Assembly: GCF_937616625.2 (NCBI RefSeq)
Contig: NC_065576.1
Location: 36,606,628 to 36,670,627 of the forward strand
Origin: Mercurialis annua
Lineage: Eukaryota; Streptophyta; Magnoliopsida; Malpighiales; Euphorbiaceae
Reading direction: 5' to 3'
DNA: 64,000 nucleotides
Within the stretch, counting starts at the first letter, position 1, and each line of letters opens with the position of its first letter. A program made the position numbers and the translations under genes. Under the pieces are notes generated by a model, which was not told the origin of the DNA, did no database searches, and worked only from the letters and a program-made list of their open reading frames with translations. Positions 1 to 11,288 of the stretch are shown here, in pieces.

Positions 1-1091
1 ATTAACATTGTTTATTGCTAATAACCCGTCAAACTTTCGTTTAATCGCACCAATCAAAACTACACGAACGAGGGCCGATATACGTCAAAGTTCACCTCTC
101 CCCCGACGTCCGAGGGCTGCAATTGCAGCCCTCAAAGGCTGCCGCAGCTCTGCTCTTTAAGAGCAGAGCTGCTGCCCTGCGGCAGAATTCTGCCGAGGCA
201 GAATTCTGCCCGTAGGGGCTGCTCTTGGTGAGCAGCCTTTGCTGCTCACCGGAGCTACCTCCGGTCGCCGGAAACCCGTCTCGTCGAGCACCTAAGATCA
301 GCCATCACCCTAGCCATTTTATTTCTCAAATTTAGCTCAAAATCAACTCTCAAACTCACTAAAACTCACAACAAACACCAATTATCATAGCTGAATTCTA
401 ATCATTAAAATTTCCAAAACCTAACATATAACTAATCCACAATTCACCAATATTAACCAACTAACTATCAAATTAATGAGTTTAAAGTAGTTACCTTTGA
501 TTTTCAATTGATTTTTCCTTCAAAATCCCTTAGCTTGAGGTTGATTAATGGTGATGATGGAGGAAGGGGGTGGGTTCGGCAATGAGAGCTTGGTGAGGAT
601 GAGAGTTTAGTCTTTTATGGCTTATGGTGGAAGATAAGGAAAATATGAGATTATGATTAATAGCTAATGGGTTTAGTTAGTGGGCTTTGGGTAAATGGGC
701 TTAACAATAGAAATAGGCTTTAATTAGTCTTAGGTCCTCTCTTTTTTTTTTAACTTAAATTATATTTTATTTCACTTCCATAAACGTCGTCATGCTAAAC
801 CCGAATCGTTTCTCAAACTTAATAAATTTTCGTAGTAATTTTATTTGTATCTTTTATTTGGGCACTTAATTTATTAGTTACGACTAATTTCTTATTTATT
901 TATAATCCCACTAATAAATGTTCTCGAAAAATAAAATTTTAGCTTAGACTTTATATTATTGATTTCTTAACTTTTCTAAGACCCGACAAAATTCTAAAGT
1001 CTAATCTCTTTTCCGTCCTTCTTACTTGAATTTCTAAACTCCAAATATTTCCGGTACGAACTATTCCTTAAAAATCTTACGGGTTATTACA
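1..1091 (-). mobile_element. LTR fragment, gypsy type, truncated by window edge
   Basis: Reading the minus strand from 1091, the sequence opens with TGTAATAACCCGTAAG, like the LTR starts of plant Del/Tekay-type gypsy elements, and runs leftwards out of the window. No coding sequence is visible. It abuts a copia coding fragment at 1092, so it probably inserted there. The other end, the TSD and the internal region are outside the window, so lineage and solo or full-length status are open. Confidence 0.5.
108..265. repeat. Cluster of GC-rich perfect palindromes in the LTR
   Basis: At least four back-to-back hairpins lie in about 160 bp of otherwise AT-rich DNA: GAGGGCTGCAA/TTGCAGCCCTC, GCAGCTCTGCTCTT-T-AAGAGCAGAGCTGC, two copies of GGCAGAATTCTGCC, and GGCTGCTC with GAGCAGCC. 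Each can fold alone. Their position in an LTR suggests a structured leader or regulatory block; the role is inferred. Confidence 0.8.
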
Positions 1092-1765
1092 ATACTTGTG
1101 TACAACTAGGTCTGAATTCTTATGTTGTCTAGCAACTTTTTCAGTTTCTAGACTGCTCTACCAATGCTCATTTTTTGGCTGCGCCTTGAGTTTTAAGGTA
1201 TCTCAAAGGTGCTCCTGGAAAGGGTTTGTTTTCTCATGTCATTAGTGATTTTAAGCTTAAGGCATTTTCAGATGCAGATTGGGCTACATGTCTAGATTCA
1301 AGAAAGTCTATTTCAGGGTATTGTGTTTTCTTGGGAAATTCTCTCATTTCATAGAGATCCAATTTCTTGGGAAATTCTCTCATTTCATAGAGATCCAAAA
1401 AACAAACAACTATTTCTAGATCTAGCTCTGATGCAGAATATAGAGCTCTTACAGAACTTACTTGTGAAGTTCAATGGATATGCTATCTGCTTACAGACCT
1501 TGGACAGTCTGCTCTTCCAGCTTCTGTTTACAGCGATAGTAACTCAGCAAATCAGTTAGCTCACAATCCAGTTTTCCATGAACGGTTAAAGCACATAGAA
1601 ATTGATTGCCATGTTGTTAGAGAAAGGCTCAATGGTTGTTACATCTCTTGCCAATTGCGTCTTCAGGACAACTTGCTGATTGTTTAACCAAAACTCTTCC
1701 CCCTGCTTCCTTTCAAGCTGCAGTTTCCAAGTTGGGCATAGCTAACATATATGCTCCAACTTGAG
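1092..1765 (+). pseudogene. Ty1/copia reverse transcriptase end and RNase H remnant
   Basis: Conceptual translation gives copia RNase H hallmarks: a FSDADWA-type block near 1270, SISGYCVFLG near 1305-1335, a SSSDAEYRAL-type block near 1420-1447 and a histidine/aspartate-rich HIEIDCHVVRE block near 1600. The expected tryptophan codon of SW(R)SKKQ is TAG. A 36-bp direct tandem duplication (1327-1362 and 1363-1398) adds 12 codons including the same stop. The frame also breaks after 1680. Everything upstream (gag, protease, integrase, most of RT) is missing, so this is a decayed 3' fragment. Confidence 0.85.
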
Positions 1766-2160
1766 GGGGGAGGGGGAGTAATAAGCTGAATCAAGTTTGC
1801 AGGACTTGATGAAGCTTTTGATATTGTAGCAAGCATTGGAGCATTGGATTCTTCTAATGCAAGCTTTGGAGCATAATTTTGGCATTCTGATAGGTTTATT
1901 TTATTTTTATATCCTACAAATATATTAAAATAAATAATGGATTTTTTTTTGCTGATTTGTCATTTGCCAACTGGTCAACACACTTTTTGCGTGTATAACT
2001 TGACAGCTAAGTAAACATGCTCTCTACATGTTAGGAGCAGTTATTCTTTTCTCAGCTCAACTCTATAAGTAGGATCATTGTGTAATCTGTTGATCATTGT
2101 TGAAATTTCTTTTCTTCGCAATATAGTTTTTTCAATCTCTTTGAATTTTATCAGTATTTC
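1766..2160 (+). mobile_element. Probable 3' LTR remnant of the copia fragment
   Basis: It begins after a purine tract (GAGGGGGGAGGGGGAG, 1763-1778) directly downstream of the RNase H fragment, as a polypurine tract and 3' LTR should. A TATA-like CTATAAGTAGG near 2063 and a T-rich stretch follow. The exact LTR end and a TSD are not clear. There is no matching 5' LTR in the window. Confidence 0.5.
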
Positions 2161-2905
2161 ATAAAAATATATTTAATAAAATGGTTTGTAAATATAAAAA
2201 AAAATCATTTTGTCTAAATTAAAACTTGTAGCATATCAAATTAATAGCAGAACATGTGACAACCTACTATGGTAGATCGTGTCGAATTATAAGGGGTATA
2301 TACAAATTCATTTTTTTTAGTTTTTTATTTGATAATTGGGGAGGGGGAGCGTTTGTGGGACGAAATGAACCCACGACCTTAACACTTTGTGTCCAGCGTG
2401 TATATCATTTGAGTAGCTTGTTGGTTTTTTTTCGATAGTGGGGCAGGAAAAAAAATTTGGTTTAATTTTTTTAATTATAATTTTTCCTTTTTGAATCAAA
2501 GAGATTTTTTTTTGAATTTTCCCATTCAAAAAAAAATATACTCTTTGATTCAAAACACCAACTTGGATACAAAGTGTTCATAAAAAAAACTCTATAATTA
2601 CAGTATTAAAAAATCGGACAAATAATACTTTTATTTTGATGAACCAATATCTATCTTTTGATTAAAATAATATTACTTTTAAAAAATATTAGTCTATTTA
2701 TATAAAATAAAAGTGACAAAAAAATTAATATATAGGTGGCGACATGCTTCAATAAAAATGAATTCAATCAATGGGACACATTTCTTTCAAATCCAGAGCT
2801 GGATAAAGAAAGCATTCATAAAAAGAGACTGATGGGTGTTAAATCGTCAACCATAACTGGGCCAATTCTAAAAAGGGAGCCATGTATATTTTAAGTTCCA
2901 TTGGG
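2161..2905. other. Non-coding AT-rich interval
   Basis: No credible gene is visible; the short frames are low-complexity. It contains a foldback with 15-bp perfect arms, TTTTGAATCAAAGAG at 2489-2503 and its complement at 2541-2555. It also has a phrase common in plant repeats (around 2340-2410, GAACCCACGACC) that I cannot assign to a family. Confidence 0.6.
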
Positions 2906-3123
2906 GCCATGTTTGGTTCATGGAATAGGTGCAGAATGGAATAACTATTCCGTATATAATGACAATTTTTAACTTTGGTTCATGGAATAGGTATTCCAAA
3001 GAATTGCTATTCCATGATTTTGTGGAATAAACACTTCTCTCAAAAATTAAAGAATGGCTATTCTATTTTTTATGGAATAACTATTCTATTCCATGCTATT
3101 CAATTTCATGAACCAAACATGGC
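2906..3123. mobile_element. MITE with TIR GCCATGTTTGGTTCATG
   Basis: Perfect 17-bp terminal inverted repeats: 2906-2922 and 3107-3123. The interior is AT-rich with several TGGAATA/TATTCCA repeats and has no ORF. The length (218 bp) and a G/C-rich tip followed by TTTGGTTC fit a short non-autonomous DNA transposon of Tourist (PIF/Harbinger) or hAT type. I could not fix a TSD, so the superfamily is open. Confidence 0.75.
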
Positions 3124-4251
3124 ATAGGTTCTATTTTATCACACGCTAAAACATCTCTCAATTACTTACAATTTTATTATGGCAATTCTTACCCGAATTT
3201 AAAATGAAATATGATTACACCGATCAACTTCAATCCAACTCTATAAATTTATTTTAATTTATAGTTTTAGCCAATTTATTTTATATATAACATGTTATTA
3301 TTTATTATTCTATAAAAATTAATGGCTAATCTCTTTAAAAAAACTCCTCCTTTTAGCCCAAATTCGATTTCACCCTCACGTTGTAAAATTACCAATTTTA
3401 TCTAAATTATGACCTTTCGGTTTCAATTGCACCCTCAAATATCAAATAATCTCTTTTCACTTGAAAAATATTCAAATCAATACTTTATATTTTAATATAT
3501 ATTCTAAATAGTACTTAATGTTGTATTTAAAACAAATTTTTCTTTTCTAAAATTATAAAACTTAATGAATATTTTTTATTTAATACAAATAAATATTATT
3601 AATAAAATTAAATACATAAAATTGAAATGAAAATCTAAATATATTATTCTTTTTAGAATTTTAATATATTGTTTAAAAATTATTAATTTTATATTTTAAA
3701 AAGTATCTAATTTTTTTAAATTATTGGCCTAATTACTTAAAAAAACCCACCTTATAACATTCTTTTGTTAATACCCTGAGCTAAGAAAGGAGGAGCGAGG
3801 AGGAGCACAAATATGCTCCACCTTCATGTGAAGGAGAAGCAGATCCGTGTTCCTCCTCTCGAGCAAGACGACGAAAAATAAATTAGGTTTTCGTAAAAAA
3901 ATTCCATAGCGGAATGTAAATTGGGAGAGTACGGTAGCGGGTCGGGAATATTTTTTAAATTAGTTTAGTTTTTAAAAAAAAATTAAATATAGTTAATTTT
4001 TAGGATTTATTTAAACATTTTGGAAGTTGAAGGACTTGTTGGTTTGTTTTTAAACAGAAAAAAAGATGATATAACCCTCCTATTTAATCTATCTATCTAT
4101 CTATCTATAACTATCTTATATGTAGGAAGGGGGGGGGGGACAGACAAAATTACGATAATAGAGTCCATATAAATTAATAATTACAATAAAACTAATTAGC
4201 ATTGGAATATTAATTAAAGTAAACAACTAATTAACTATATAGTAGCATATC

Positions 4252-5541
4252 TATACTATATATAAAAGTACGGATGGGGAGGGGGGGACATGCAAATTTA
4301 CTGAATAATCCTTTCCAGCTTACTACTAAATAAAGATTTTATAGTCATTAACTAATTAGTTATTTAATTAATCACTATTGTAATTAAAGTCCTAAATAGA
4401 ATAGATAGCTAAATTATCTCCAATTTAGTTTTTAGTATGTAGAAAATAACTAAATTGTCTTCAAATTAGTAGGAATACCTATCTTTTAGTTTGATTGAAC
4501 TATAAAATTAAAATATTATATTTGGTTAATATAATATTATTTAAATTTCTATCTTATTATTTTTAAAGATATTATTAATAAAATTAAATTAATTATTTAA
4601 TTATGGTTATTATTCCGAAAGAAGAATAAATTCAATATGGAAAAGAATTTAATAACTGAATATATTATATTTATCTATTCTATCTATCTATCTATCTATC
4701 TATAACTATCTTATATGTGGGAAGGGGGAACATGCAAAATTACGATAATAGGTTTCATTAAGAATATAATTTATGTATAAACTTAATAAGAATAAGATAA
4801 GATAATACTCCGATTACTATAATGAATTAATTAGAAGTTTGACTCCAACTAATATTAACTAATGTTGAAGTGTTTTACTTATCTTTCACTACTTTTAACC
4901 CAGCTGGTATAGTAGTCGGCTTTAAATATCAAAGCAATATATTTGCAATACTGAACCTTCATTAATTATTATTAATTTAAAGCTAATTACCTGTACTAAA
5001 GTTTATTTATTAATAGGATTTTTATAAAATTAAAGCTAATAAAATTCTTACTTTCTCACCAAAGTAATTATTATAAACAATAAAAATAAAGACTAATTTA
5101 TACTATATATAATTAATCAATATTGTAATTCAAGTCCTAATTAGAATAGGTAGTTAAATTATCTCCAATTTAGTTTTTATTTTTAATATATAAAAGATAA
5201 CTAATTGTCTCCAAATTAGTTGGAATACCTATCTTTTAGTTTGATTTAACTACAAAATTAAAATACTGTATTTGGTCAATATATTATTATTTAAACTTTT
5301 ATCTTATTATTTTAAAGATATTATTAATAAAATTAAGTTAACTATTTAATTATGGTTATTATACAACCAAAAGAAGAATAAATTCAGTATGTAAAAGAAT
5401 TTAATAACCGAATATATTATATTTATTTTTACAAAAATTATTAAGTAATTTAATATTAATTATAAATAAAATAAATTTACTAATATGTACATTGACGAAT
5501 TACGTTACGAGCCACGTGCATAGCACGTAATGCGAAACTAG
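4252..5541 (+). mobile_element. Helitron (inner), non-autonomous
   Basis: It starts TCTATACTATATATAAAAG after an A (4251) and ends CTAG (5538-5541) before a T. A 3' hairpin ACGTGC-ATA-GCACGT ends about 10 nt before CTAG. These are the defining Helitron termini. The 5' end is shared, nearly base for base over about 150 bp, with the copy starting at 6492. It holds a second TCTATC-type 5' end near 4679, so a further partial Helitron may be nested inside. No ORF. Confidence 0.78.
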
Positions 5542-6320
5542 TTTGAATAAATTATTAAAAATAAATATTAAAAGATAAAATGAAAATTTATTCGGGTAAA
5601 AAATGTGAAGGAGTTTAAAATTGAGTATGACTATAATTAGAGAAATTAACAAGACTAATATACAAATTCAATAAAATCAAAAGTCCAAGCACGGCAATTA
5701 ACCTAAACTATATTCCTTCCTTTCTTCAAATCTGGCACTTCCAATCCTAATTAATATGTTGTCATTTGATATGCAGAATGGCTATGCAAAAGCAATTAGG
5801 GGTGTGAATGCAAACCAAGAGCATTTCCGCAAAAATATAAAAGAAGTTAGTAATATTTACCTTGATTGTGAACTACTAAGAAATTAAAAAAATTATCTCT
5901 ACGTATTTTTTTGTTTGTCAAGAATCTCTACATACTTAATATATTTAACGGGTCATATAAATACTACTCTCATTACATTTAATAATTTAATTTATATTTA
6001 ATATACATATGACGAGTCATATAAATGCCGCTCGCATAAAATTAATTTTTTATATTTAAAGAGTTTTATTTAAATAAAAAAATTAAATATAAAATAAAAT
6101 GAGAGTTTAATAGTAAGTAGGAGACTAATAGTAAAGGTAGTAGGAGTTTAATAATAAACCTCTGCTTAAACAGATGAATTTCATGTTAAACCTTAACAAA
6201 GCAATAAGAATAAAAAAAGCACACAAAAAAATTCAATTTAAGAATGGAAACAACAAATGATTAATAATTAAATTAATTTGCCAACAATTATCATTCTGGT
6301 TATGAAACTTTTGTCATCTT

Positions 6321-6327
6321 CTACTAC

Positions 6328-6359
<32 letters not shown>
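6321..6359. repeat. (TTA)n microsatellite
   Basis: About 11 uninterrupted TTA/ATT units inside the Helitron-rich part of the nested MULE. Confidence 0.95.
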
Positions 6360-6360
<1 letters not shown>

Positions 6361-6491
6361 AAATGCATCATTTTTTATTCTAAATAATGAATTTTAAACT
6401 AAAATATTTTATTAATAATCAAATAATAAATAATACATACAACAGGTCATATAAATGCCGCTCACGTGCGTAGCACGTGGCGAAATACTAG

Positions 6492-6983
6492 TACTATATA
6501 TAAAAGCACGGATGGGGGGACAGACAAATTTACTGAATAATTCTTTTCAGTTTACTACTAAATATAGATTTTATAGTCATTAACTAATTAGTTATTTAAT
6601 TAATCACTATTGTGATTAAAGTTCTAATTGAAATAGGTAACTAAATTATCTCCAATTAAATCTTTAGTATTTAAAAAATAACTAAATTATCTCCAAATTA
6701 GTAGGAATACCTATCTTTTAGTTTGATTGAACTACAAAATTAAAATACTGTATTAGGACAATATATTATTATTTAAATTTCTATCTTATTATTTTTAAAG
6801 ATATTATTAATAAAATTAAGTTAATTATTTAATTATGGTTATTATATTTACTTTTACAAAAATTCTTAACTAATTTAATATTAATTATAAATAAAAAATT
6901 AATATAATTATAACAAATTTACTAATATGTTTATTGAGGAGTTACGTTACGAGCTACGTGCATAGCACGTAATGCGAAACTAG
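6492..6983 (+). mobile_element. Helitron, 5' end missing a few bases
   Basis: It starts TACTATATATAAAAGCACGG directly after the CTAG of the preceding Helitron, lacking only the first four bases of the 5' end seen at 4252. It ends CTAG (6980-6983) with the hairpin ACGTGC-ATA-GCACGT just upstream and the same AATGCGAAACTAG tail as the copy ending at 5541. It is a shorter deletion derivative of the same family. Confidence 0.7.
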
Positions 6984-7535
6984 TTATTTTAAATGTATTC
7001 ATCTTTTAATCAATTAAATTGTGAAAAAATTAAATTTTGGGGTACAGACGAAAATAAAAAATCAAAAAAAAAATTACAAATAAACTTTTTCCTAGGTCAG
7101 AGTATAAATGAAAAAAATATTATAAGGTGGGGATTTTTTTAAATAATTAGGCCTAAATTATTTAAAGGTAATAATTATTTCTAAATAGACCCGAAAACCC
7201 CGTCGATGCCGGAACACCCCGCCAACGCCGGAGAACAGACTCGTCTAGGTCAACTTCTTCCAATTCGACTTATTGCCTTTTCCAGAAATAGAATGAACTG
7301 CCAACACAAAAGTTGACTTCTTCGTATCAAAATCCATCTCTTTAATCTCTTCAACGATCTTACCAAACTCATCATGTCTTTGCATCACAGCCTTTGGGAA
7401 ATAAGTCAGCAGTAATGAAGCACAAGAATGTGGCACACCAACTTCACTTAAAAGCTCAATGTTTGGTCCTAAATTCTTGAAACGATCCTCTAAGAAAATC
7501 CAAGTAGTTTGCTTTAAACCAGACACAATCTTTTC

Positions 7536-8190
7536 GAACAAAGGGTTAACGCGCCCCTGAACTTATGACATAAGGTCACTTAACTCAGTTTTAACTTGTT
7601 TGAGCGACTAATCCAAATACTCTTCATTTTTTGGTCAAATAACCTCATAATTTATTTTTGGGTTAATAGCAAATTAATACACAAATTTTACCCTAATTTG
7701 CAATTACAGCACGAACTTTGAAACTTGGCAATTTAATACACCAACTTTCATTTTTTTTGGCAAATTAGTACACCGACCAATCATACAACAACACGTGGCT
7801 TTATATGACAATGTCCACGTTAGTGTTTTTCCAGTTCGGTATATTAATTCGCCAAAAAATGAAAATCGGTGTACCAATTTGCCAAGTTTGAAAGTTTGTG
7901 TTGTAATTGCAAATTAGGGTAAAGTTTGTGTATTAATTTGCAATTAATCCTTTATTTTTTTATTGCAAAAAATAAGTTTAGGAATATTTTATCGCAATAA
8001 TTAGGGAACTTTTTAATTTCTATTTCGCATTACTCACCTCCGATTTGTATTTTATGCGTTTTTTAAAATACAATTATTAGGTTATCTGATCCAAAAATGA
8101 AGAGTTTTGGGGTTAGTTGCTCAAACAAGTTAAAATTGGACTAAATGATCCTGTATTCCAAATTTAGGGGGTGCGTTGACCCTTTGTTCC
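7536..8190. mobile_element. MULE-type MITE inserted in the mTERF copy
   Basis: TIRs begin GAACAAAGGGT(T/C)AACGC at both ends and extend about 100 bp (both arms share TTTTAACTTGTTTGAGC). The target CAATCTTTTC is duplicated at 7526-7535 and 8191-8200, a perfect 10-bp TSD, and it is part of the mTERF coding sequence. No ORF. It contains a second MITE at 7660-7950. Confidence 0.87.
7660..7950. mobile_element. MULE-type MITE nested in the MITE
   Basis: A 291-bp near-palindromic element. Its arms start GGGTTAATAGCAAATTAATA and, complemented, GGATTAATTGCAAATTAATA, and stay paired for over 100 bp around a short centre. The 9-bp TSD TTTATTTTT is perfect (7651-7659 and 7951-7959). Confidence 0.88.
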
Positions 8191-9240
8191 AATCTTTTCA
8201 TTAGTAAACAATATAGTTCTCTGATAGTTGTCGGAGGGTATAATTTGATTCTCTAAGCTCCTGGTTAAAACTGTAAGATCTGAAGTTAGGATTCTAGCAA
8301 GCTCAGAATTTGAAACCCCAATAAGAATTCAAGTTTGGGCAAAAGGGTATTATGGGGATGTATTAAGAGTAGAAAATGTCGTTTCTTCATAAGTTTTAAG
8401 ATCTGGGTTTTGGTAAAACCTTTGGTTTACAAAGGGGTTAGGACTGAATTTTGTTTTTCTAGGGATCCTAGGCGTATTTTGGGGAATTTAGGCAGATATA
8501 AAGGAGGGGACTTGGTCTGTTGTTGAGTTGAGTTTTTGTAAGCGCTTAGTTTGGAAAATGGATTGGTTTGTAGAGTGAGAGATGGTGGTTTGAGCTGCCG
8601 CAACGTTCTAATCAAAATGGAATTTTTATTGAGGAAGGGGAGAAATGGATAACTTAATGTTAAGCTATGGGCATTTCTGATTACATCCATTGTTCATTTT
8701 GAAAGAACAGGGAGGGAGTATTGAATTAAAATCCTCAGCACCTCAAGTTTCTGTTGTTTTTAGAGCTGGTTTGTTCATCAATGATGAACAGATCCGGGTC
8801 TGTTCTCCGGCGTCGGTGGCGTGCCGGTTTCCGGTGTCGATAGCGAGGCGGGATTTAATTATTTTAGTTTTTTTAATTAAAAATTAATTTTATGTATAAA
8901 AAAATTATTTTATTTTTTCAAAAATTATTTAATGATGCATTTAATTGATTTGTATTAAATAAAAATTATTTTTAATTTTTGAAATTTTAGGAAAGATGAT
9001 TTTTTTTGTTTTAATTATAACATTGAGGATTATTTGTAATATTTGTTGAATTTGAATGATTGAAAAAAAACAATTTAATATTTGTGGGTCTAATTGAAAC
9101 CAAAAAGTATGGATTTTGATGATTGAGGATGCAATTGAAATTGAAAGGTTATAATTTGGATAAAATCGGTAATTTTGCAATATGATGGTTCAAATGAATT
9201 GAGGCTAAAAAGTGAGATTTGTTTTTCTAGAGAATTAGCC

Positions 9241-9577
9241 TAAATTAATTTATCCTAACTATTTTTATTCCTTAACAGATATCAACTTCATTTATCAACT
9301 GTGTTTTCTTCCTTATACTTAGAATCTTGTCCTATTAAAGCTTAATTAAATGCACAAAAAATCACTAACTTTTATGTGTTTTTGGTATTTAACAAGATTT
9401 TTAATTTTGACGTACAAATACATGAACTTTAAAACGTGTTTTTGAACTCATCCGGACTCCAAATCAGGCCTAGTTTGAACCCAGACGTATATAATTTAGA
9501 GTAGATCAATATTATATATTATAACGGGTTAGGCCTGATGTAAAATGGACTCAAAAATCTAAATATGTAACATAGTG
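9241..9577. other. Non-coding interval right of the Pack-MULE
   Basis: AT-rich with no gene. 9350-9440 resembles one arm of a palindromic MITE (alternating short phrases about ACTAACTTTTATGTG and CATGAACTTTAAAACG), but no partner arm was found. Confidence 0.4.
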
Positions 9578-10463
9578 CAACCAGGCCCACGAGCCCTAGG
9601 CCCAGCAAACCAGCAACTTTCAGAGCCGATTCCGGGCTAACCCGAAATCGAAATTGACTCCAGATAAACCAGTAGAACCAGATCGACGAGACGCACAACT
9701 CTCATGATCTGATCGAGAGCCTATTCTGACTAGACCGATGGTCAAATCCTGCGCAAGTGCCAGGCACTCAAAAGTCGACGAGGTTAAAAAGTATTTCTAA
9801 CCTTATATGTATATCCAACTGCCCCAGAGCATGCCAGCACTGTTTACCGCTTTTCAAAAGCATTCTAAATCAAATAATACCCGGTTAAAGGCCTAATCAC
9901 CTAAAATTGGCCCATCAATGCAATTTCAGCCCATCATTTAGACATCGTAGGACTAATACAAAAATACAGTAAGTGGTTGTATAGGTTTTTCAAGACTCAC
10001 CTAATAAAATCAATTAATCACACTTATACATCCGGTTTTAGGTTTTGTGCATGTAAAATATCCAGACCAGCAAGACTTATGCTACTTGCTAGAAACCTCT
10101 AAGGTTAGATGAATGTTTATGAGTACCTGCTACTTGTCTCAAATGTCAGTCCAGATAGAGTCATATGTGCATCAAACGTGTTTGCTGCTTTCATACATTT
10201 TATTTATAGTTTTCATATCATGTAAACTGAATATACTGTTGAGATGAGATATAATACGAATATGTCCAGTAAATAAAGTCGGTAACAGATAAGTCAAGCA
10301 CAAGAGTCTCGGGGAGATCCACAAACCTTAGTAGTCTTTGGACTGATGCACGATAGTCTTACCGGAGGCGAGCAGTAAGGCTATCTAGTCGGTTAAAAAG
10401 CATTTCCTAGTTGAACTAAGTGGTGTCTCCATTTTTCAAACCATTTCTACGCTCTACTCATAA

Positions 10464-10481
10464 TGGCAACTCCACTGGGGA
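10464..10481 (+). other. Primer-binding site, probably tRNA-Arg type
   Basis: TGGCAACTCCACTGGGGA begins with TGG (complement of CCA) a few bases after the probable LTR end. It differs from the Tat-type PBS I know at one or two positions. Confidence 0.6.
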
Positions 10482-11288
10482 TTAAAACCAAGTACTTTTA
10501 AAACATAAAACATTAAAACGTTTTCAGAATTGTTTTAACAAATGGTTGCCATGGACCTAAACTGTGTGGCTTGCGTCTTATCAATCACCGGCTTTATTTT
10601 CCAGACATCTTCGCACCTGCTGCATTATATTAGAAATTTCTCTTCTCACCTATTCTCTATGAGCCCCTATCCAGCCCCGATACTCATAGCCGCTCTCACG
10701 CTCTGGGCCAGACCTAAAAGCAACAAATCTGATTAAGTGAAACTCCTTTAGTTATCAAACCTCCAATAACCAGTCTAGTGGAAACTCCTTTCACTAGATA
10801 CGACATCCGTATGGCTAAATCAAATTTAAGATTTCAAAACGGGGACTTCCACGTCCTACATGTTTTCAACTCCTTTCAGAAAGGGATTTAGAGTCAGTAC
10901 ATCGACAAGTGTCGTCTATCTGCTTTAGAACTGCTAGAAGAGAGCTTTTACAGGAACGCCGACTCTGGCATTGTGATGCGAGGGTCCAGACCAGAATACC
11001 TAAGAATGAACCTCGCCAAAAACACGTGTGTGGGAGGAATAAGGTTAGAAGGAACAACGTGTCTCGGTGATATCAAACTGTTCTACGTGCTATATTGATA
11101 TGTGCTACGTGTTAAAACTATCCTGCATATCATGCATCACACATATCATGCATCTCATATATACATGCATCATACACTAACCCATTGTCTTGCAGCCATG
11201 CTGGGATTAGTCCAAAATCAGCAACTCGGACAGCCAACAGATCAGAAAGAGGTTTCTACCAGGCCTTCCACGACTTTAGAATACAGTT

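Larger units (their letters stand above)
4088..6491 (+). mobile_element. Helitron (outer), interrupted by another Helitron
   Basis: The proposed 5' end is TC in A|TCTATCTATC (4088). The 3' end is CTAG|T at 6488-6491, preceded by the hairpin CACGTGC-GTA-GCACGTG (6463-6479). An A/T insertion site, TC start, 3' hairpin and CTRR end are Helitron hallmarks. A TCATATAAATGCCGCTC motif is repeated near 6014 and just before the terminal hairpin (6447-6463). There is no Rep/helicase ORF, so it is non-autonomous. The 5' end is less certain than the 3' end because TCTA is repeated there. Confidence 0.6.
3726..7153. mobile_element. MULE nested in the Pack-MULE
   Basis: Termini GGCCTAATTACTT... (3726) and ...AAATAATTAGGCC (7153) form an inverted repeat of roughly 65-70 bp; both arms contain the CCCACCTTATAA block. 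The 9-bp TSD TAAATTATT is perfect on both sides (3717-3725 and 7154-7162). The interior has no transposase and is largely made of Helitron copies, microsatellites and AT-rich filler. Confidence 0.88.
7245..8690 (-). pseudogene. mTERF-family gene copy, captured and broken
   Basis: Read right to left it encodes an mTERF (mitochondrial transcription termination factor) protein of the plant type. 8690-8427 is the N-terminal part, ending in a premature stop. Around 8400-8320 are KGFTKTQI- and LLPKLEF-type repeat blocks in shifted frame. 8320-8200 has IGVSNSELARILTSDL. 7541-7245 has LKQTTWIFLEDRFKN, GVPHSCASLLLTYFP and FDTKKSTFVLAVHSISGK. These are the helical mTERF repeats, which in working proteins bind organellar nucleic acid. 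A MITE insertion (7536-8190), a stop and at least one frameshift destroy it. It ends abruptly at 7245, so the C-terminal part was never captured. It lies inside the Pack-MULE. Confidence 0.85.
3324..9240. mobile_element. Pack-MULE (Mutator-like element carrying an mTERF gene copy)
   Basis: The left terminus (3324, GGCTAATCTCTTTAAAAA) and right terminus (9240, complement GGCTAATTCTCTAGAAAA) form a long imperfect inverted repeat that can be followed for about 140 bp. Both arms include an AAAATTACC-ATTTTAT block and a TTTCAATTGCA block. Flanks are AAAATTAAT (3315-3323) and TAAATTAAT (9241-9249), a 9-bp TSD with one mismatch, as expected for MULEs. No MURA transposase is seen. Cargo is a fragmented mTERF gene on the minus strand, so it is a gene-capturing, non-autonomous element. 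Later insertions (3726-7153 and 7536-8190) make up most of its present length. Confidence 0.82.

Noticed and set aside
2256..2553. Two overlapping ORFs and a GAACCCACGACC phrase resembling a tRNA B-box
   Set aside because: No A-box/B-box pair with correct spacing or cloverleaf could be built; low-complexity frames.
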